DNA of 64,000 nucleotides from Eopsaltria australis (GCA_034509425.1 JAVTVJ010000072.1:434001-498000); one strand, 5' to 3'. Shown: positions 13,617 through 25,345, counted from the first letter of the stretch. Made by a program: numbers and translations. The notes: a model not told the origin generated them from the sequence alone.

Positions 13617-16600
13617 GTTGTCCTTTATGCTGCCCTATATGTATTTCTTCATTACAGTATTTCTGAGCAGAGAATGGCACCTGGTGTCAACAGTAGAAAT
13701 CTGTTCTCTCATGATTTCTCTCCAGTGTCAGGTGTACAAAGGGAAGCTAATCTTCTACTTGTACCCCTTGCTCTGCTTTTTCTATTTCAATCAGAGTTGT
13801 CCTACTCTGTGACTTGGAGACATCCTCTTCAACTTCTGTGTGCTATAGCAATCACCTGCAGCTATAGAAGAAAGCAGGCTGAAAGCAACTACTAATCTGA
13901 ACTCTGTGTCCCTCTTGAGAGAGTTCTAAGTGAGAAAAGCTAGTTGTAAGTTTGAGGTATTTTTATGGCCAAAGTTTTGCTTTACTGTTATTTGAGCATG
14001 TGCATCTGGGGGCAGAGAACAGAAGATCAAGGAGAGCTAGACTACTCCTAAGGTTCTTACAGTAAGCAGCTTAGAATTTCAAAGAGAAAGTTTGGAGGAG
14101 CTAGGTTTTAATAATCCTCTCCCACTGTGCTGCTTCAGACAACTGAGCTGAGAAAGGCACATGATTCACCCTTAAGTCTTCAAAAGGAGGTGCTCTTTCC
14201 TCCATCCCATACTTCACATAAGGCTCCTGCTTTGAGGGCAGCTCTGCAATACTCACAAGAATGTGCTTTTACTCTTTATAAGAAAGAGATCATTGGCACA
14301 ATGGGTGTAAAAACTTTTAGCTTAAACCCATGGATAAGCATGAAGGAGCCAAGGTCGCTTTTGAAGATTAGAAGTAGTTTGATAGTTAAGTGCTACCTTC
14401 AATTAGTCTAATCTTTCTTTTCCTTAGCCCCTGTTGGAACATTCTGGATAATAAAGTTTAAAGTCTTGTTTGTCAGCTGGCCTTCACAGGAACCTTCTCT
14501 TTGCAGCTTTGCTAGCCATGGGCAAACCAAGTAGTTCTTGTTGGATGTTTATAAGTATAGGAGAACACTACCTGAGAATTGTATTTAACTAGTATTTGGA
14601 AAAGGACCTCTTGATAATCTTATTGAAATGAGAAGGATTCTGAGATGAAGAACATAGAATAGCAGTATCTCTGGAATATACGATAAAAGGACAAATGTAA
14701 TTATACAAACTAGATTGCATTGGTGGATGGGAAATGCTATTCCATCTGTGATGAACTAGGCAGGTGCCAAGTATATAAGAGAAGGCTTGAATTATCTAGA
14801 TTTTCAAAACAGCCCAAGTTCTTTCTTCTGACAGACTTTCATCCATCATTTAACTGAGTAGAACTGTGTGATTTATTATTTATTTGAAGCTGATTTATAC
14901 ATTTTACTGTGTTCATGAGATTTTGTTTGGCTGCCAACAAACCTGAACAGCAGGTTATCTATTTTCCCATGAGTAAAAGGAGTAATTAGAAACAGTTTAA
15001 AAAATAAAATAAGCCAGCAAGTGGACACAAATTAAAATGAAGTCCTAAGATTTATGGATCATCATTTACTTAATTAAATGCACTATTTTTCCCTTTCTGT
15101 GGGGAAAAAAGATCCAGTCTATTGATATACATGATATTCACAAAACTGGTTGATTGGCTTGTTTATATGTTTGTTTGTGGGGTTTTTGTTGCAAGCAAAT
15201 TACCAAACTATAATTTTGTGCTTCAATCAGTAGAAGGTCTTTAGAACTTCAACACTGATTATTAGACTGGATTTTGCAGACCCTGGAAGAAATAAGTTGC
15301 AGGTGATGTCATAGATATAAACACTCAAGCCTCATTATTACATCTTCATTTTAAAATCATTTTCTGATTTTGCAGGCTAGCAGCATTTAATGCAAATAAA
15401 TCTTCTGTAATTTAAAGACAGTTCACATTGAAGTACTGGTGTCACACAAGACAAATTGGAGTTTTGAGGACAAGGAATTTAAATTCTTAATTCTATATTT
15501 TTTTAGCTTCAAATTTCAGATTCTCAAACATGGTGTTTTTTTGCATTAGATATCTGTAGTTATATGTTACCCAAATTTTGGATATGGGGAAGTGGGTGTG
15601 AATAGAATTTAATAAAATAACAAAAAGATTGGTTTTAATATATTTTCTCTGGATAATGTAATGTGTAGAATGAGATGCAGTGGAACTACTCCCTAATATG
15701 AAGTTATATAAATAAAAGAAGTTTTACAGGGCCATATTTACAAAATATTGATGTGAATACTTAACAAAAACCAAACCAGAACAAAACAGCTCTGAATGGT
15801 TTGAAGATAATCAGATGTTTAGTAAAACAGTAGTTTGTACTACGAAACTGTTTCTTAAAAAAAGCAATAAATACTAGAGAATGTTGAGTAAGAAAATTGA
15901 AATTGAGTGGTCTGTGTATCCTGCTTGTGGTTACAATGGAAATACTCTGATTTTTTGTGTCTGTGCTCAAAATAAATGTGTTGAAAATTTAGAAGGTACA
16001 GAAAAGAAGCATTACTTAAAAATAAAAAAAAAAGTTACATGATGAGATCAAATTTCCTGGTTTTTTTCTGAGAGAGAACTGCACAGTGATTGGTCTACAG
16101 GTAGCTCAGTGTGAACTATCTTTTAGATAGAAATAAAATATTGTGAATGCCCATGTTTGGAAGTTAAGCTTAGAATAAGACAGAGTAGAAGTGAAATATA
16201 AATATGATGAATACATTTTAACTGTGAATCATTGATTAAGTATGATTTTGGTGGCTTCCCCGTCATTGGAATTCTATAATTGAATATGGGATATTCCTCT
16301 GCTATTCAGTATTTAGTCTAAAGAGAAATTACTTCTGATTTATTTCTGTTACAGAAATTCTTCTGTTTATCTGTGTACTAGAAAAGAATTAACAGTTTCT
16401 TATACCTCTAAAGTGAAAGACAGCTTCTGAAAAAGGATGAGGAATTAATTATTCAGACCAATTAGGCTTAAATAAATTCATATAAATATTTGTAATTAAT
16501 CTAACTGTTTACCTTAGTGTGATTTTTCAGTACTATATTGTCCTGGACAGCTTTTTTATATTATGCTGGTTCGAAGAACAGAGACAAAGAATAAAGTAGT

Positions 16601-18036
16601 CAGGGTTTCCTGTGCCAACGTTTTAAAACCTTGCAAAAATTTCTAGGAACAAAGCAGACTGGTGTTCATTGTCTGAAAGAAAGCTCTTTATGCAGATAGT
16701 GGTCATGTGTGAATTTAGTCACATTTACTTTGACCTTTGGGTGCAAAAAACTATCAAAACAGACACAGAGAACAAAGCTTTTAGGTGGACTATTTAATGT
16801 TAAGAGCTCTATTAGCGTGCTTCTCAAGTGCATTTTTAAGAAGAAAAATTAAATTACAAAAGAGGTTTCTGATTAAAAAAATGATTATGCTGGGTCTTCT
16901 GAAGAAATTTGAGTGGATTATTTTGAAAAACTGACCAATTTCAAAGAAGTAGTTATCACAGTGGGAAAGTCTATAACTTGTAACTATAATAATATCTCTA
17001 CAGGCATGATAAATGTATCTGTGATTGGACCAATTGGGATTTCATGGTCTGAAGCATTATGAATTTGTCAGTTCTGTTCAATTGTTTCCAGCAAAGTGAC
17101 TCCATCATATTGTTCGTATTATTCGAAAGAAAAAAAAAATCAAAATGAAAGGATTTAAAATTAGATTGTGTTCTGACTCCAGGCAATCAGTCCTTGTCCA
17201 GAATCATTTTCCTATCTGTTGATAGATTCTTGCTGTAATATTCACAATCCATTTGTGGCTAGTCACAGCCCATTAGCCATCTGTTCTGCTATTAAGCAAC
17301 TTTCTTTTTATAATATAAGTATTTAATTTTAATAAACTCTATCTGCTAAGCATTTATCTTATGCATAATAAGGAACTGTTTCAAACAAGGTTACTGGGCC
17401 ATATAAAAGTAATAATTTTTTAATGTATTTGCTTGGATAGAGAAGGAAAAGACACTATTGGAATAGGTTGAAAATTTGAAAGTATTTAAAATACAGATTA
17501 TTGCAAATAAGTACTAGTACTTTAAAGTGTGATATGAACAACAAGTTTTGAATGCTGAAACATTTGCCAAACTTGCCAGCTGTAGCTTTGATTTTATAGG
17601 TTGCACCATGCAGCAAAAGTAATATCTGCTAACAGCAATGTTTATAAAACACTTCAAACATGAGGTATAGATGTCTGGTGTGTTTTTAAAAATCTGCTTA
17701 CTTGTCTTGCTTGTTTATGATAGTTTGGAAAAGATAATGAAAAATATCAACCAACAACTATGGAATTTTATCTACCAAGTTTAAAAAACATAGTAGAAAA
17801 TAACAGAATTAGGATTACCAGAGTGACCTTTGGTTTCAAAATATACACATGATCATTGTGATAATTTCTAATTACCTAATCATAATTAATTTCTGACAAA
17901 TTTCTGAATGAGATAGAGTTCCCACAGAAATTCACTTATATGTCAACCTGTAAGATTATGGAGGAACACTTGGGCTTTTAGTACTTGAATTTTACAGCAG
18001 CAATAAAATTACCAATTTTAGTGGGAGTGTTGTTAC
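13617..18036. other. AT-rich unique sequence, no gene seen
   Basis: No recognisable gene or repeat. The longest plus-strand frame outside the A/C tract is 94 codons, at 14,127-14,411. Composition is uniform and AT-rich throughout. Confidence 0.55.
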
Positions 18037-18151
18037 TTGGTGGGGATGGGGGAGAGATGGGATGGTTTTGTTTGTGTTTCTATTTGGTTTTGTTGGTTTT
18101 ATTTTTGTTTTGGGGTTTTGGTGGGGTTTTTTTCCGGTTTGGAGTTTTTTG
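18037..18151 (+). repeat. G/T-rich low-complexity stretch
   Basis: The plus strand is dominated by G and T, with runs such as GGGGATGGGGG and units like GGTTTT and GGGGTTTTGGTGGGG. It directly precedes the LTR at about 18,152 and may be an expanded part of that LTR's U3 region. Several G-runs lie close together, so quadruplex formation is possible but not shown. Confidence 0.75.
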
Positions 18152-18286
18152 TGGCACACTGTGTCTTGGGTTACAATGGAAGGTGCAACCAATGTATTCT
18201 ACCCCATCTGCATTACCTTCTGATGAGCTGTTGAAATGGATAGAGAAGTGCTTATTTTTCTTTGCTGTGACCCAATTGTGATAACT

Positions 18287-18317
18287 CCCTCAGGGGAAGC
18301 AGCAGCTACCCTGAGGG
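18287..18317 (+). repeat. Inverted repeat (hairpin) in LTR U3
   Basis: CCCTCAGGG at 18,287-18,295 and CCCTGAGGG at 18,309-18,317 are perfect reverse complements over 9 bp with a 13-nt loop. It lies in the presumed U3 part of the LTR and may be a protein-binding palindrome or a structural element. Confidence 0.8.
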
Positions 18318-18683
18318 GGCCATCTCTGCTAATGGACCATCATGGACTCCCTAGAACATGGAATTACACCACCCCATTGTGAAATTTGGAGTTACCAAAC
18401 ATTCCTGCATGTAGATAATCTGAAGCTTGGAAGACCACGATCTCACCATTGGATACCCACAGGACAAGACCCTCGACAACCACCATTGGACCTCCAGAGA
18501 GGGACCATGCCTTTCTACAGGATCACTGCTTTGACAAGACCACATCCATCACTCCAGCGGGACTGCAGCCACTCTTTAATCAGACTGCTGCCATCACCCT
18601 GACCAACAGGGTGTCAGGTTGTTTTCTGACTTGATCAGTTTAAGCCAGTGTCTCTGTACTGTTGCCTTTATTGTAATTGTCAT

Positions 18684-18689
18684 ATTAAA
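18684..18689 (+). promoter_or_regulatory. ATTAAA polyadenylation signal of LTR
   Basis: ATTAAA near the 3' end of the presumed LTR, in the place expected for the R region. Confidence 0.45.
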
Positions 18690-18720
18690 TTGTAGCTCTG
18701 ACTTTGAATCTTTTGAAGGT

Positions 18721-19725
18721 ATTTTTGTGGGGATAATTCTTCCTGCTCATTAACCGTGAAACCAGCACACTGTGTTTTTTAAATTGAGTTATGTAGGATA
18801 GTAATGGAACTTACTTAGGCTATGAAGACTAGAGATACTACCTGTGATTTGGAATTTCAGTAAATAATTTGTGGGGAACTCTGTCTTATTTATCCCTGTC
18901 TCCTTTTTTTTTTTTTAACAGTACTGAAGTGTTCATCTGCTTACCAGTCATCTTGAAAAAACCGCTGGTTATCCTATTTTTCTGTTCTCTAGTGTTTTGG
19001 TTTCTTTCTTTTTCTTCTCACTTACTTTGTTTCTTGGCTTTTCATTTCTTTCACTTAGGTGAAAGATGTTCCCCTGCAGCTTCCACTGCAGTTGGTCTGG
19101 CTAGCATAAATCTGAATGTTGCTCTCACTCCAGGAAATATTTTTGCTTCTTATTTTGACTTTAACAGGAAATAGTAAGGCCATAAAGATAATGCTGTTAT
19201 TGTGTTATGCATAAAATAATAAAGTTTAGACTAAGAAGATGTACCTTAAAGGTAAATAATTTGGTTTAAGTAAAACAACGTCTTAAAGACTTGCTGTAGC
19301 AAGACAGAAGAATCTTGCTTTTAGAAAGGTCTGTGGAAACTATGGGATTTGTATTCCCTAGAAATGTTCTGTACATGCATGTACTTTTAAAATTTTCTCT
19401 TGAAACAGACGAAAACCTTCCTGTGGGGTGAAATTCCAGAAGACTCTGCATTTAAAATGAAAATATGACCATATGGTTTTAAATATTTGGATATACCTAG
19501 AAAAAGGTTAATATAGCAAAATTTCCAGAATAAATTAATTTTGTTCCACTCTTTTCGTGACATGGAACTTATTCTTCTGTAACTTCTGAATTCATGTATC
19601 CAGTCTGGATGGAATTGAACAAGGAATAAAGGTCTTGAAGGCTAAGTTCCAGCACATTTTATTAAAGTAAAGGGCCATCAGAGAAGAGAAGCTTCGACTA
19701 ATACTGCTGAAGGAGCTTAGTGCTT
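18721..19725. other. Sequence between two LTRs, no gene seen
   Basis: No internal retroviral coding region joins the flanking LTRs, which belong to different families. A poly-T run lies near 18,905-18,917. A 101-codon open frame (18,869-19,174) contains the 23-bp motif shared with 21,972 but shows no known domain. Confidence 0.5.
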
Positions 19726-20217
19726 TATCCTGGTTTCAACTGCAATAGAGTAAATTTTGTTCTTACTAGCTGGTACAGTGTTGTGTTTTGGATTTAGTAT
19801 TAAAATAATGTTGGTAACACACTGATGTTTTAGAGGTTGCTGAACAGTAATTTACCTAAATCAAGGATTTTTCATCTCATGCTCTGCCAGTGAGGAGGTG
19901 CACAAGAGACTGACCTGAACTAGCCAAAGGGACATTCCATAGCATAGGATATCATGCCCAGAATATAAACTGTGGGGAGTTACTTGGAAGGGGATGATCT
20001 TTGCTTGGGACCAAGTTGGACATTAGTCAACAGGTGGTGAGTAATTTTATTGTGCATGACTTGTTATTATTAGTATTGTCATTATATTTTACCTTATTTC
20101 AGTTATTGAACTCTTCTTATCTCAACCCACAAATGTTACTTTTTTACCCTGATTCTCTCCTCCATCCCACCAGTGTGGGGGGATGCGGAGAGAAGTGAGG
20201 GAGCTTGCTAAATGACA
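19726..20217 (+). mobile_element. Solo LTR, ERVL-type family abundant in Neoaves, near full length
   Basis: I recognise this from memory as a very common neoavian LTR. It begins with a degenerate TATCCTGGTTTC and passes through GTGTTTTGGATTTAGTAT and ACACACTGATGTTTTAG. A CCAAAGGGACATTCCAT block follows, then a TATA box (TATAAA, 19,964-19,969). The R/U5 part has TTATCTCAACCCAC and CCATCCCACCAGTG, and the copy ends at AAATGACA. The usual ATTAAA signal is decayed to ATTGAA. The flanks TGCTT (19,721-19,725) and AGCTT (20,218-20,222) match at four of five bases, as expected for an old 5-bp duplication. It is old and mutated, with no internal region. Confidence 0.8.
19964..19969 (+). promoter_or_regulatory. 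TATA box of ERVL-type LTR
   Basis: TATAAA in the sequence GAATATAAACTG, at the position occupied by the TATA box in this LTR family. Activity today is unknown. Confidence 0.55.
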
Positions 20218-21814
20218 AGCTTACTTAGATAACAAGCTTATTAAAAATTAAATAATATGGAAGATTAACTGTATGCCACAGAGGAAGCCAATCTTCATTT
20301 GTTTGTGGCTCATGGAATTAAAGCTTGATTACGTTCAAATTTTTTGCTTTTTATTATTGCCAGTTGCAGTACCTACAGAAAGCACAGAAATTGGATGGAA
20401 TTTGAAGGTGCTATGCTCTCAGCTGTAAGACAGTTTAATGGTTTAGTCCGTAGCTTTTAAAATATCATCTAGGGTGCAACTGAATTTTCAGAACAAAATC
20501 GCTGTCATTTAATGCTGAATTTCATTTTTTTAAAGCTCCAATATGGTTTCAGCTGTGAGGCATTGGTGTAGTCTGCCTTAAAGTTTTCATGGCAGCCAGA
20601 AAATTTTGAGTTAATAACAATATTAGGAGAAACCAGTAATACATTGGGAGAACCACCATATCTGTCTAAATTTCAGAAAGCATTCTCCCCATTCATTGTT
20701 CCTCACCCCATTGTATTGTGCTTCTGTGTTCATCAAAAACTCGTGTCAGACCATTTGTCTTTCTCGTTGCATATAAACTTATGAATGTAAAGCATTCTTC
20801 TTCCCAAATGACTACTTTAGTAACAATCTCCTGCCTACTTTGTTGCCCAAAAATTTTGCATCTACTTCTCACTTAAGTAGAAAATACATTACTAATGATA
20901 TTTTGAAGTTGTACTGTTGCAATACTCATTCCATCTCTTTTTATCTTTGACACTATATTCAAAAGAAAAATAAAATAAGTTGTCATCTCTCAGCTACATA
21001 TAGATCAAACCAATACAGGTAAGTAGGAACATGATAAAAATGGTGATTAAATATAGCAAGCAATTTCAAGCAGAAGGTGAAAATGGATGGGTTCCTGACT
21101 ATCCTTCCAGATCTCTTTTTCTTACTTTAGATATCATTCCACTATATCTAAGAGAGGAAGAAAGCTGAAAATTGAAAGTCTAGAGTGCACAGAATCTGGT
21201 CTAATTGCTTTTGACATCTGGAGATATATATATGCTTCTGTTTTCCTAGGCCTATGAAGGTAGTGTTGGAAAGTTCTGCGTTGGACTTAACTGCCAGCAG
21301 TTTGGAAACCAATCCCAAATCTGTAGTTGAAGTACTATGTGTTTGAAATTAAAATCCATAGCTGAACCTGAAGCCCACTTCCTAAGTAGATTTTTTTTTC
21401 AGAGGGAAGGTATTTTCAGCAGCAATGAATAAAAGAAGTCCTAATACCAGTTAGAAAGAATATAGATTCCAGGCTAATTATAATCAATTCCACATAAAAT
21501 ATAAAATAAGTAATTGTTTGTTTGTGTAGTTGTTTTTTTCAATATATATTCAACAATAGACCTTGGCGTAAAATATTTTAGACCACACTCTGAAAATTGA
21601 GTGTACAGATGTGCACTTATCAATGTCAGAACAGGGACTTTATCTTGAACATTCAATGGAAAAAATGTCATGATCCAAATTCATTTTTACTTGGGTTAAT
21701 ATTGATTTAAACATTTGCCATCATCTTGCTTTCAGAGTTGCCCATTCACTTCAGAGAGTATGATCAAAAAGTTCTCTCATCCTGAACGAATGTACTATTC
21801 ATCTCATACAATAT
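20218..21814. other. AT-rich sequence, no gene seen
   Basis: A short direct repeat ACAAGCTTA occurs twice just after the LTR (20,215-20,240). Otherwise nothing recognisable is seen. Confidence 0.5.
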
Positions 21815-21890
21815 GAAGGGCCTCGGCAGGTGTAAATTGGCTTTGCTCCATTGAATTCAGTGAAACTGTGTCAGTTTTCCATGACTGGAA
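21815..21890 (+). repeat. Ancient amniote interspersed repeat (decayed palindromic copy)
   Basis: The order GGCAGGTGTAAATTGGC, then GCTCCATTGAATTCAGTG, then a degenerate mirror half (about TGTCAGTTTTCCATGACTGG) matches, from memory, an old dispersed amniote repeat common in turtles, crocodilians and birds. That repeat is built around CTCCATTGACTTCAGTGG. The copy is strongly mutated. I do not assign a family name. Confidence 0.45.
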
Positions 21891-22398
21891 ATGTGGCCAT
21901 TTTAACTTACAGAATAGGTTAAGCTCAAAGAGGTCTTTAATCACAAGGTTTAATGAAGAATTATTCTTTCATCTGAATGTTGCCCTAACTCCAGCCTTGC
22001 CTGCCCTTCCCCTGAGCTCTATAGGCAGCATTGGTTTCATGATACAAGCAAAGATCTTTTATTGCTTTATACAGTTGTTAAAATCAAGTATTTAACGACT
22101 AAAATAATAAAATCTTGCTTAATTTATGGAGTGTTTATAAATGAAGTAGAGTTGGATTTTTTGTTGAAGGTTGTTTAATAGACTTTTTCTGGGAGTTGCT
22201 ATAGTAACACAGTGCAATAATTGAACCTTAAAGGCGGTGTCTCATTTATGTTGAAAGATAATGCATGCAAGGGTAGAGAACATAGAAGTCTTCTTACTAA
22301 ATCATTTAAGGTCTGTTTAAGAAGGGATATTAAAATGGCAAAATTCCTGGTTTTTTTTTTCATAGATTGTATTTAAGCAAAATGTGAAAGATAAAAAC
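21891..22398. other. No gene seen
   Basis: Contains the second copy of a 23-bp motif (21,972-21,994) and a short poly-T run near 22,351. Nothing else is recognised. Confidence 0.45.
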
Positions 22399-22489
22399 CT
22401 GTTCAATCTTTTCTTCTGTCAGCTGTTCAAATAAAAAGGAGCGCAAATATTCCTTGAGTTCAGTACAGAATTTTAAATTTTTATTTAAC
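22399..22489 (-). other. Exon-like open segment, unrecognised
   Basis: On the minus strand a 77-codon open frame (22,593-22,360) reads through a 91-bp segment. The segment is preceded by TTGTATTTACAG, an acceptor-like site, and followed by CAG|GTTTTT, a weak donor. Inside, the translation has the look of a real helix-forming protein, with pieces such as ELKEYLRSFLFEQ and TEEKIEQ. I do not recognise the protein. The donor is poor and the pyrimidine tract weak, so this may be chance or a pseudoexon. Confidence 0.18.
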
Positions 22490-23869
22490 CTGTAAATACA
22501 ATTCAAATTTGACTCATCAAGAATTACATCTGCTTTCACTATAAATGCTGCCATTCCAAAGGGCTGCATTTCCATGCAGAAAACTGTCATCATTCACTTG
22601 TTCACAAGACCGTGAAAGAAAGAACTTTGTGACACCTGGTGATATTCAGAAATTGGTTAACTTTAGCATAGCTGGTATCAGTGACAAGGCTTAAGCATCA
22701 TTTGTGGCTGAGCTACAACTCAGCTGAACTGAAAAAGTGTCTATTTTCCAGGTTTGACGTCTAAGGACTGCACTGCACATTATCATCAATATCAAGACAA
22801 GGTGGTAGGATTCTGAAACAATCTTCTGTCAGTTATTATTCTCCATCTGAATTATTGTAATCTACACATCTTGGCAAATTTCATTAATATTAAGTAATCC
22901 CTGTGCAAACTATTAAATGGTTCTTTTCCATAATCTCCTGCATATGCAGTACCAAACAATACTATACCATATTAAAGGAAGCTTGGGGATACAATAACAG
23001 AAGATTAAGAGGAGCTTGTTTCCTGACATTTCACCTGCTCGAGTCATTGCTGAGATAGAAATTGTAAGTTTGGTTTCATTTAGCTGTGGTTCAGAAGTGA
23101 CGTTTTGGACTTGGTGGTGTGCTAAAGAACATGACGGTATGGTTCACATAATTTAGAGGCACTGTCAGAGCAGTGGGTTTTCTATCCTTGCAAGCCATGT
23201 AGCTGAAGATATGAACTGAGAGATAAGCCAGGTCACAGCTGGAAGGAAGGACAGAGCAAAGATACATTAGATGCCGTTAAAGTTGTGAGAAACATGGAAT
23301 ATGAGGAGTTAATTTATGTCACTCTGAAGTTCTTTTTGCACTCAAAATTCAATCATCCACATTCAATAAAGAATCATGAGGCTACAACTTATAAACCTGT
23401 AAAAATTGGAAATATATAGGTCTTCTAAGAGCAAAATCGTGGTGTTTTACTGTACTATTTCATAGATTCAGGATATGAATGGAATCTCTAAGGAAGTTAC
23501 AAGAAGAGAAAAGAATTAAAATACTCTTGCTGATACAAGAATTATCTGAGAATAATATTGTAAGGTTAAATCCTTCTCATTCTATAAAGTTAATTTATAC
23601 CATGAGTCCTATATGTGAATGGGATTTTAAATTAATACAAGAAGATATGAGACTTTTAATAAGGCTGATACTAAGGTGAAATGATGTGGAGACTTAAAAC
23701 TTATCCCTAATGACATGACAAAATCCTCATTTTTTTCTACAATATGACAAAAATGATAATGTATTTCCCTTTGAAATTGGCTCTGATGGATGTTGCCTGC
23801 ATAGAGATAATATTTTCCTCTTCAACAAGTGGCTTCAAGTAATCTTGTTATTTTTCTGAGTTGTGTTTG
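22490..23869. other. No gene seen
   Basis: AT-rich with no recognisable gene or repeat. Short open frames only. Confidence 0.5.
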
Positions 23870-24105
23870 TTTGTCCCCAACTTTGTTACAGGCTTCTTTT
23901 AGGTATTGGAAAGCTGGTATAATGAATCCCTGGAGCCTTACCTTCTCCAGGCTGAACAACCTCAAATCTTTCAGCCTTTCCTTATAGGAGAGGTGTTCCA
24001 TGCCTCTAACCATTTCCATTACCCTCCTCTGGACTCGCTTCATCAGGTCCACAGCATGATACTGATGTCCATCAGGGTATGGAGCTGTTGACCACAACCC
24101 CTTTA
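23870..24105 (-). mobile_element. CR1 LINE fragment, end of reverse transcriptase ORF
   Basis: A minus-strand open frame (24,097-23,822) matches the C-terminal end of CR1 ORF2 as I know it. The recognisable pieces are a KRVQRRVMEMVRGMEHLSY-like segment, YKERLKDL, LFSLEKVRLQG and an FQYLKEAC-like tail. The plus strand shows the matching CCTGGAGCC...CTTCTCCAGGCTGAACAACC block. The fragment is truncated at both ends, lacks the CR1 3' terminal repeat and is not functional. It faces the CR1 pieces at 24.6-25.3 kb. Confidence 0.85.
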
Positions 24106-24574
24106 ATAAGAACTAAATTGCCAGAGTTGTTTAAGTGCCCATAGTCTATTTAGAGTCTGCTCACCATTGATTTTCAATGAGATGAGGGCACCAAAATAAG
24201 AATTTTTTTCTCCCAGAGAAGTGCATAGCAGAAAGCTTTGCCTCTAGAGAGTTGCTACAGGCATCAGGGCTGTGTCAATAAAGTCAGTGAGATATTCAGT
24301 GAATGCAATGGTAGATAAATGTAGAATGCTCATTATGTTGAACATCCAGATATGGGACTGCAAGTTGATTACACAGCAACCCTTCCCGGCCAGTTGCTCT
24401 GACTACACCACAGGTCTTCTGCATAGACACCAAGAGAAATTTAGCCTGAGATTTTGAATTTTGTATGAGAAGGAAAAATGAAGTGATTTTGTTTGTGGTT
24501 TGGGATTTTTTTTTTCTAATGTACTTTTATTTTAACACATGCACAGCAAGAGGTTGATCAGGACATTGGAAATC
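24106..24574. other. No gene seen
   Basis: Short AT-rich spacer between CR1 pieces of opposite orientation. No feature recognised. Confidence 0.4.
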
Positions 24575-24770
24575 TCATGTAGTTCAAGGAGATGTGCACA
24601 GTTCTACACCTGCAGCAGAATGACCCCATGCAGCTGCAGACTGGGACTGACTGGTGAGTTAGCAGTCCTGCAGGAAAGTACTGGAGTTTGAACTGAATTG
24701 GAGTGGACAGTGCTCACTGGAGAAGACAGACTGCACACTGAGCTACATTGCTGTGTCTAACAGATCAAAA
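24575..24770 (+). mobile_element. Decayed CR1 LINE fragment (RT C-terminal region)
   Basis: The order of blocks follows the CR1 region after the RT core. CACAGTTCTACACCTGCAG corresponds to the usual 'KVLHLG' coding block. AATGACCCCATGCAGCTGCAG and GTTAGCAGTCCTGCAGG follow, then CTACATTGCTGTG corresponds to the 'QQC' block. The copy is divergent and frames are broken. It probably belongs to the same insertion as 25,010-25,345, with an internal deletion (inference). Confidence 0.5.
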
Positions 24771-25009
24771 GAAGTTATTATCTCTTTTTGTTCAGTGTTA
24801 CTGAGCCTGCATATGCAATACTTCCTATGCCTTTTATTCTCCCAGCTCAAAAAGCTGTTGACAAAACTAAGTCCAGTGGTGGAAAAATCAAGATAATCAG
24901 AACCAAGAAAACATGAACTAGAATAAGGAGCTGAGAAGGTTGGACTATTTTTAAGCTGATGCAGCTTTTATTTCAGGAATTGACAGCTACTTGAAGAGGA
25001 ATTACAAAG

Positions 25010-25345
25010 GTCACAGACAAATCTTTCTCAGTAGTGGCGGAAGAAGTAACAGAACGATGGCAACGATACAGCTTGGAATTAGATATTCATGTATTAGATA
25101 TTGTCATTTCCTAGCCAAGCTGAAGGGGATGGGAAGACAGATATCTATATACACAGGTATGTATATGTGTGTGTGTGTGTGTGTGTGTCTCAGTTTACCT
25201 AGAGATATCATGGAACCTCCTTGGAGATTTCCAAGACTTCAGTAGGCAAAGCCATAGCTGATCTGACCTAGTTCTGTGGAAAGTTTCTTTTCAAGTAGAA
25301 ATCAAATTAGGTGACTTCCAGAGACCCTTTTTCAGACAAACCTTT
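25010..25345 (+). mobile_element. CR1 LINE 3' untranslated fragment with embedded (GT)n
   Basis: CTCAGTAGTGGCGGAAG and ATGGCAACGATACAGCTTGG correspond to the CR1 3' region. After the microsatellite the classic CR1 tail resumes: GGAACCTCCTTGGAGATTTC, GGCAAAGCCATAGCTGATCTGA, then TAGGTGACTTCCAGAGACCC. The terminal octamer repeats are not preserved. The copy is old. Confidence 0.65.
25166..25188 (+). repeat. (TG)n microsatellite
   Basis: About eleven TG units inside the CR1 fragment, preceded by degenerate GTATGTATA. Probably arose after insertion. Confidence 0.97.

Larger units (their letters stand above)
18152..18720 (+). mobile_element. Probable solo LTR of an avian endogenous retrovirus (approximate ends)
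   Basis: From memory this matches a dispersed avian LTR family. The diagnostic parts are a segment around the hairpin CCCTCAGGG...CCCTGAGGG (18,287-18,317), the stretch reading CTCCCTAGAACATGG, the segment ACCAACAGGGTGTCAGGTTG, and a 3' part with an ATTAAA polyadenylation signal (18,684-18,689) followed by TTGTAGCTCTGACTTTG. This order of GC-richer U3, then ATTAAA, then a short tail fits an LTR read on the plus strand. I could not fix the TG...CA ends or a target duplication, so the limits are approximate. No internal retroviral sequence flanks it, hence solo. The family name is left open. Confidence 0.5.

Noticed and set aside
13395..13895. 166-codon plus-strand open frame with a Lys/Pro-rich region
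   Set aside because: The frame is open mainly because it crosses the 100-bp A/C tract, which cannot contain stop codons on that strand. The rest shows no domain.
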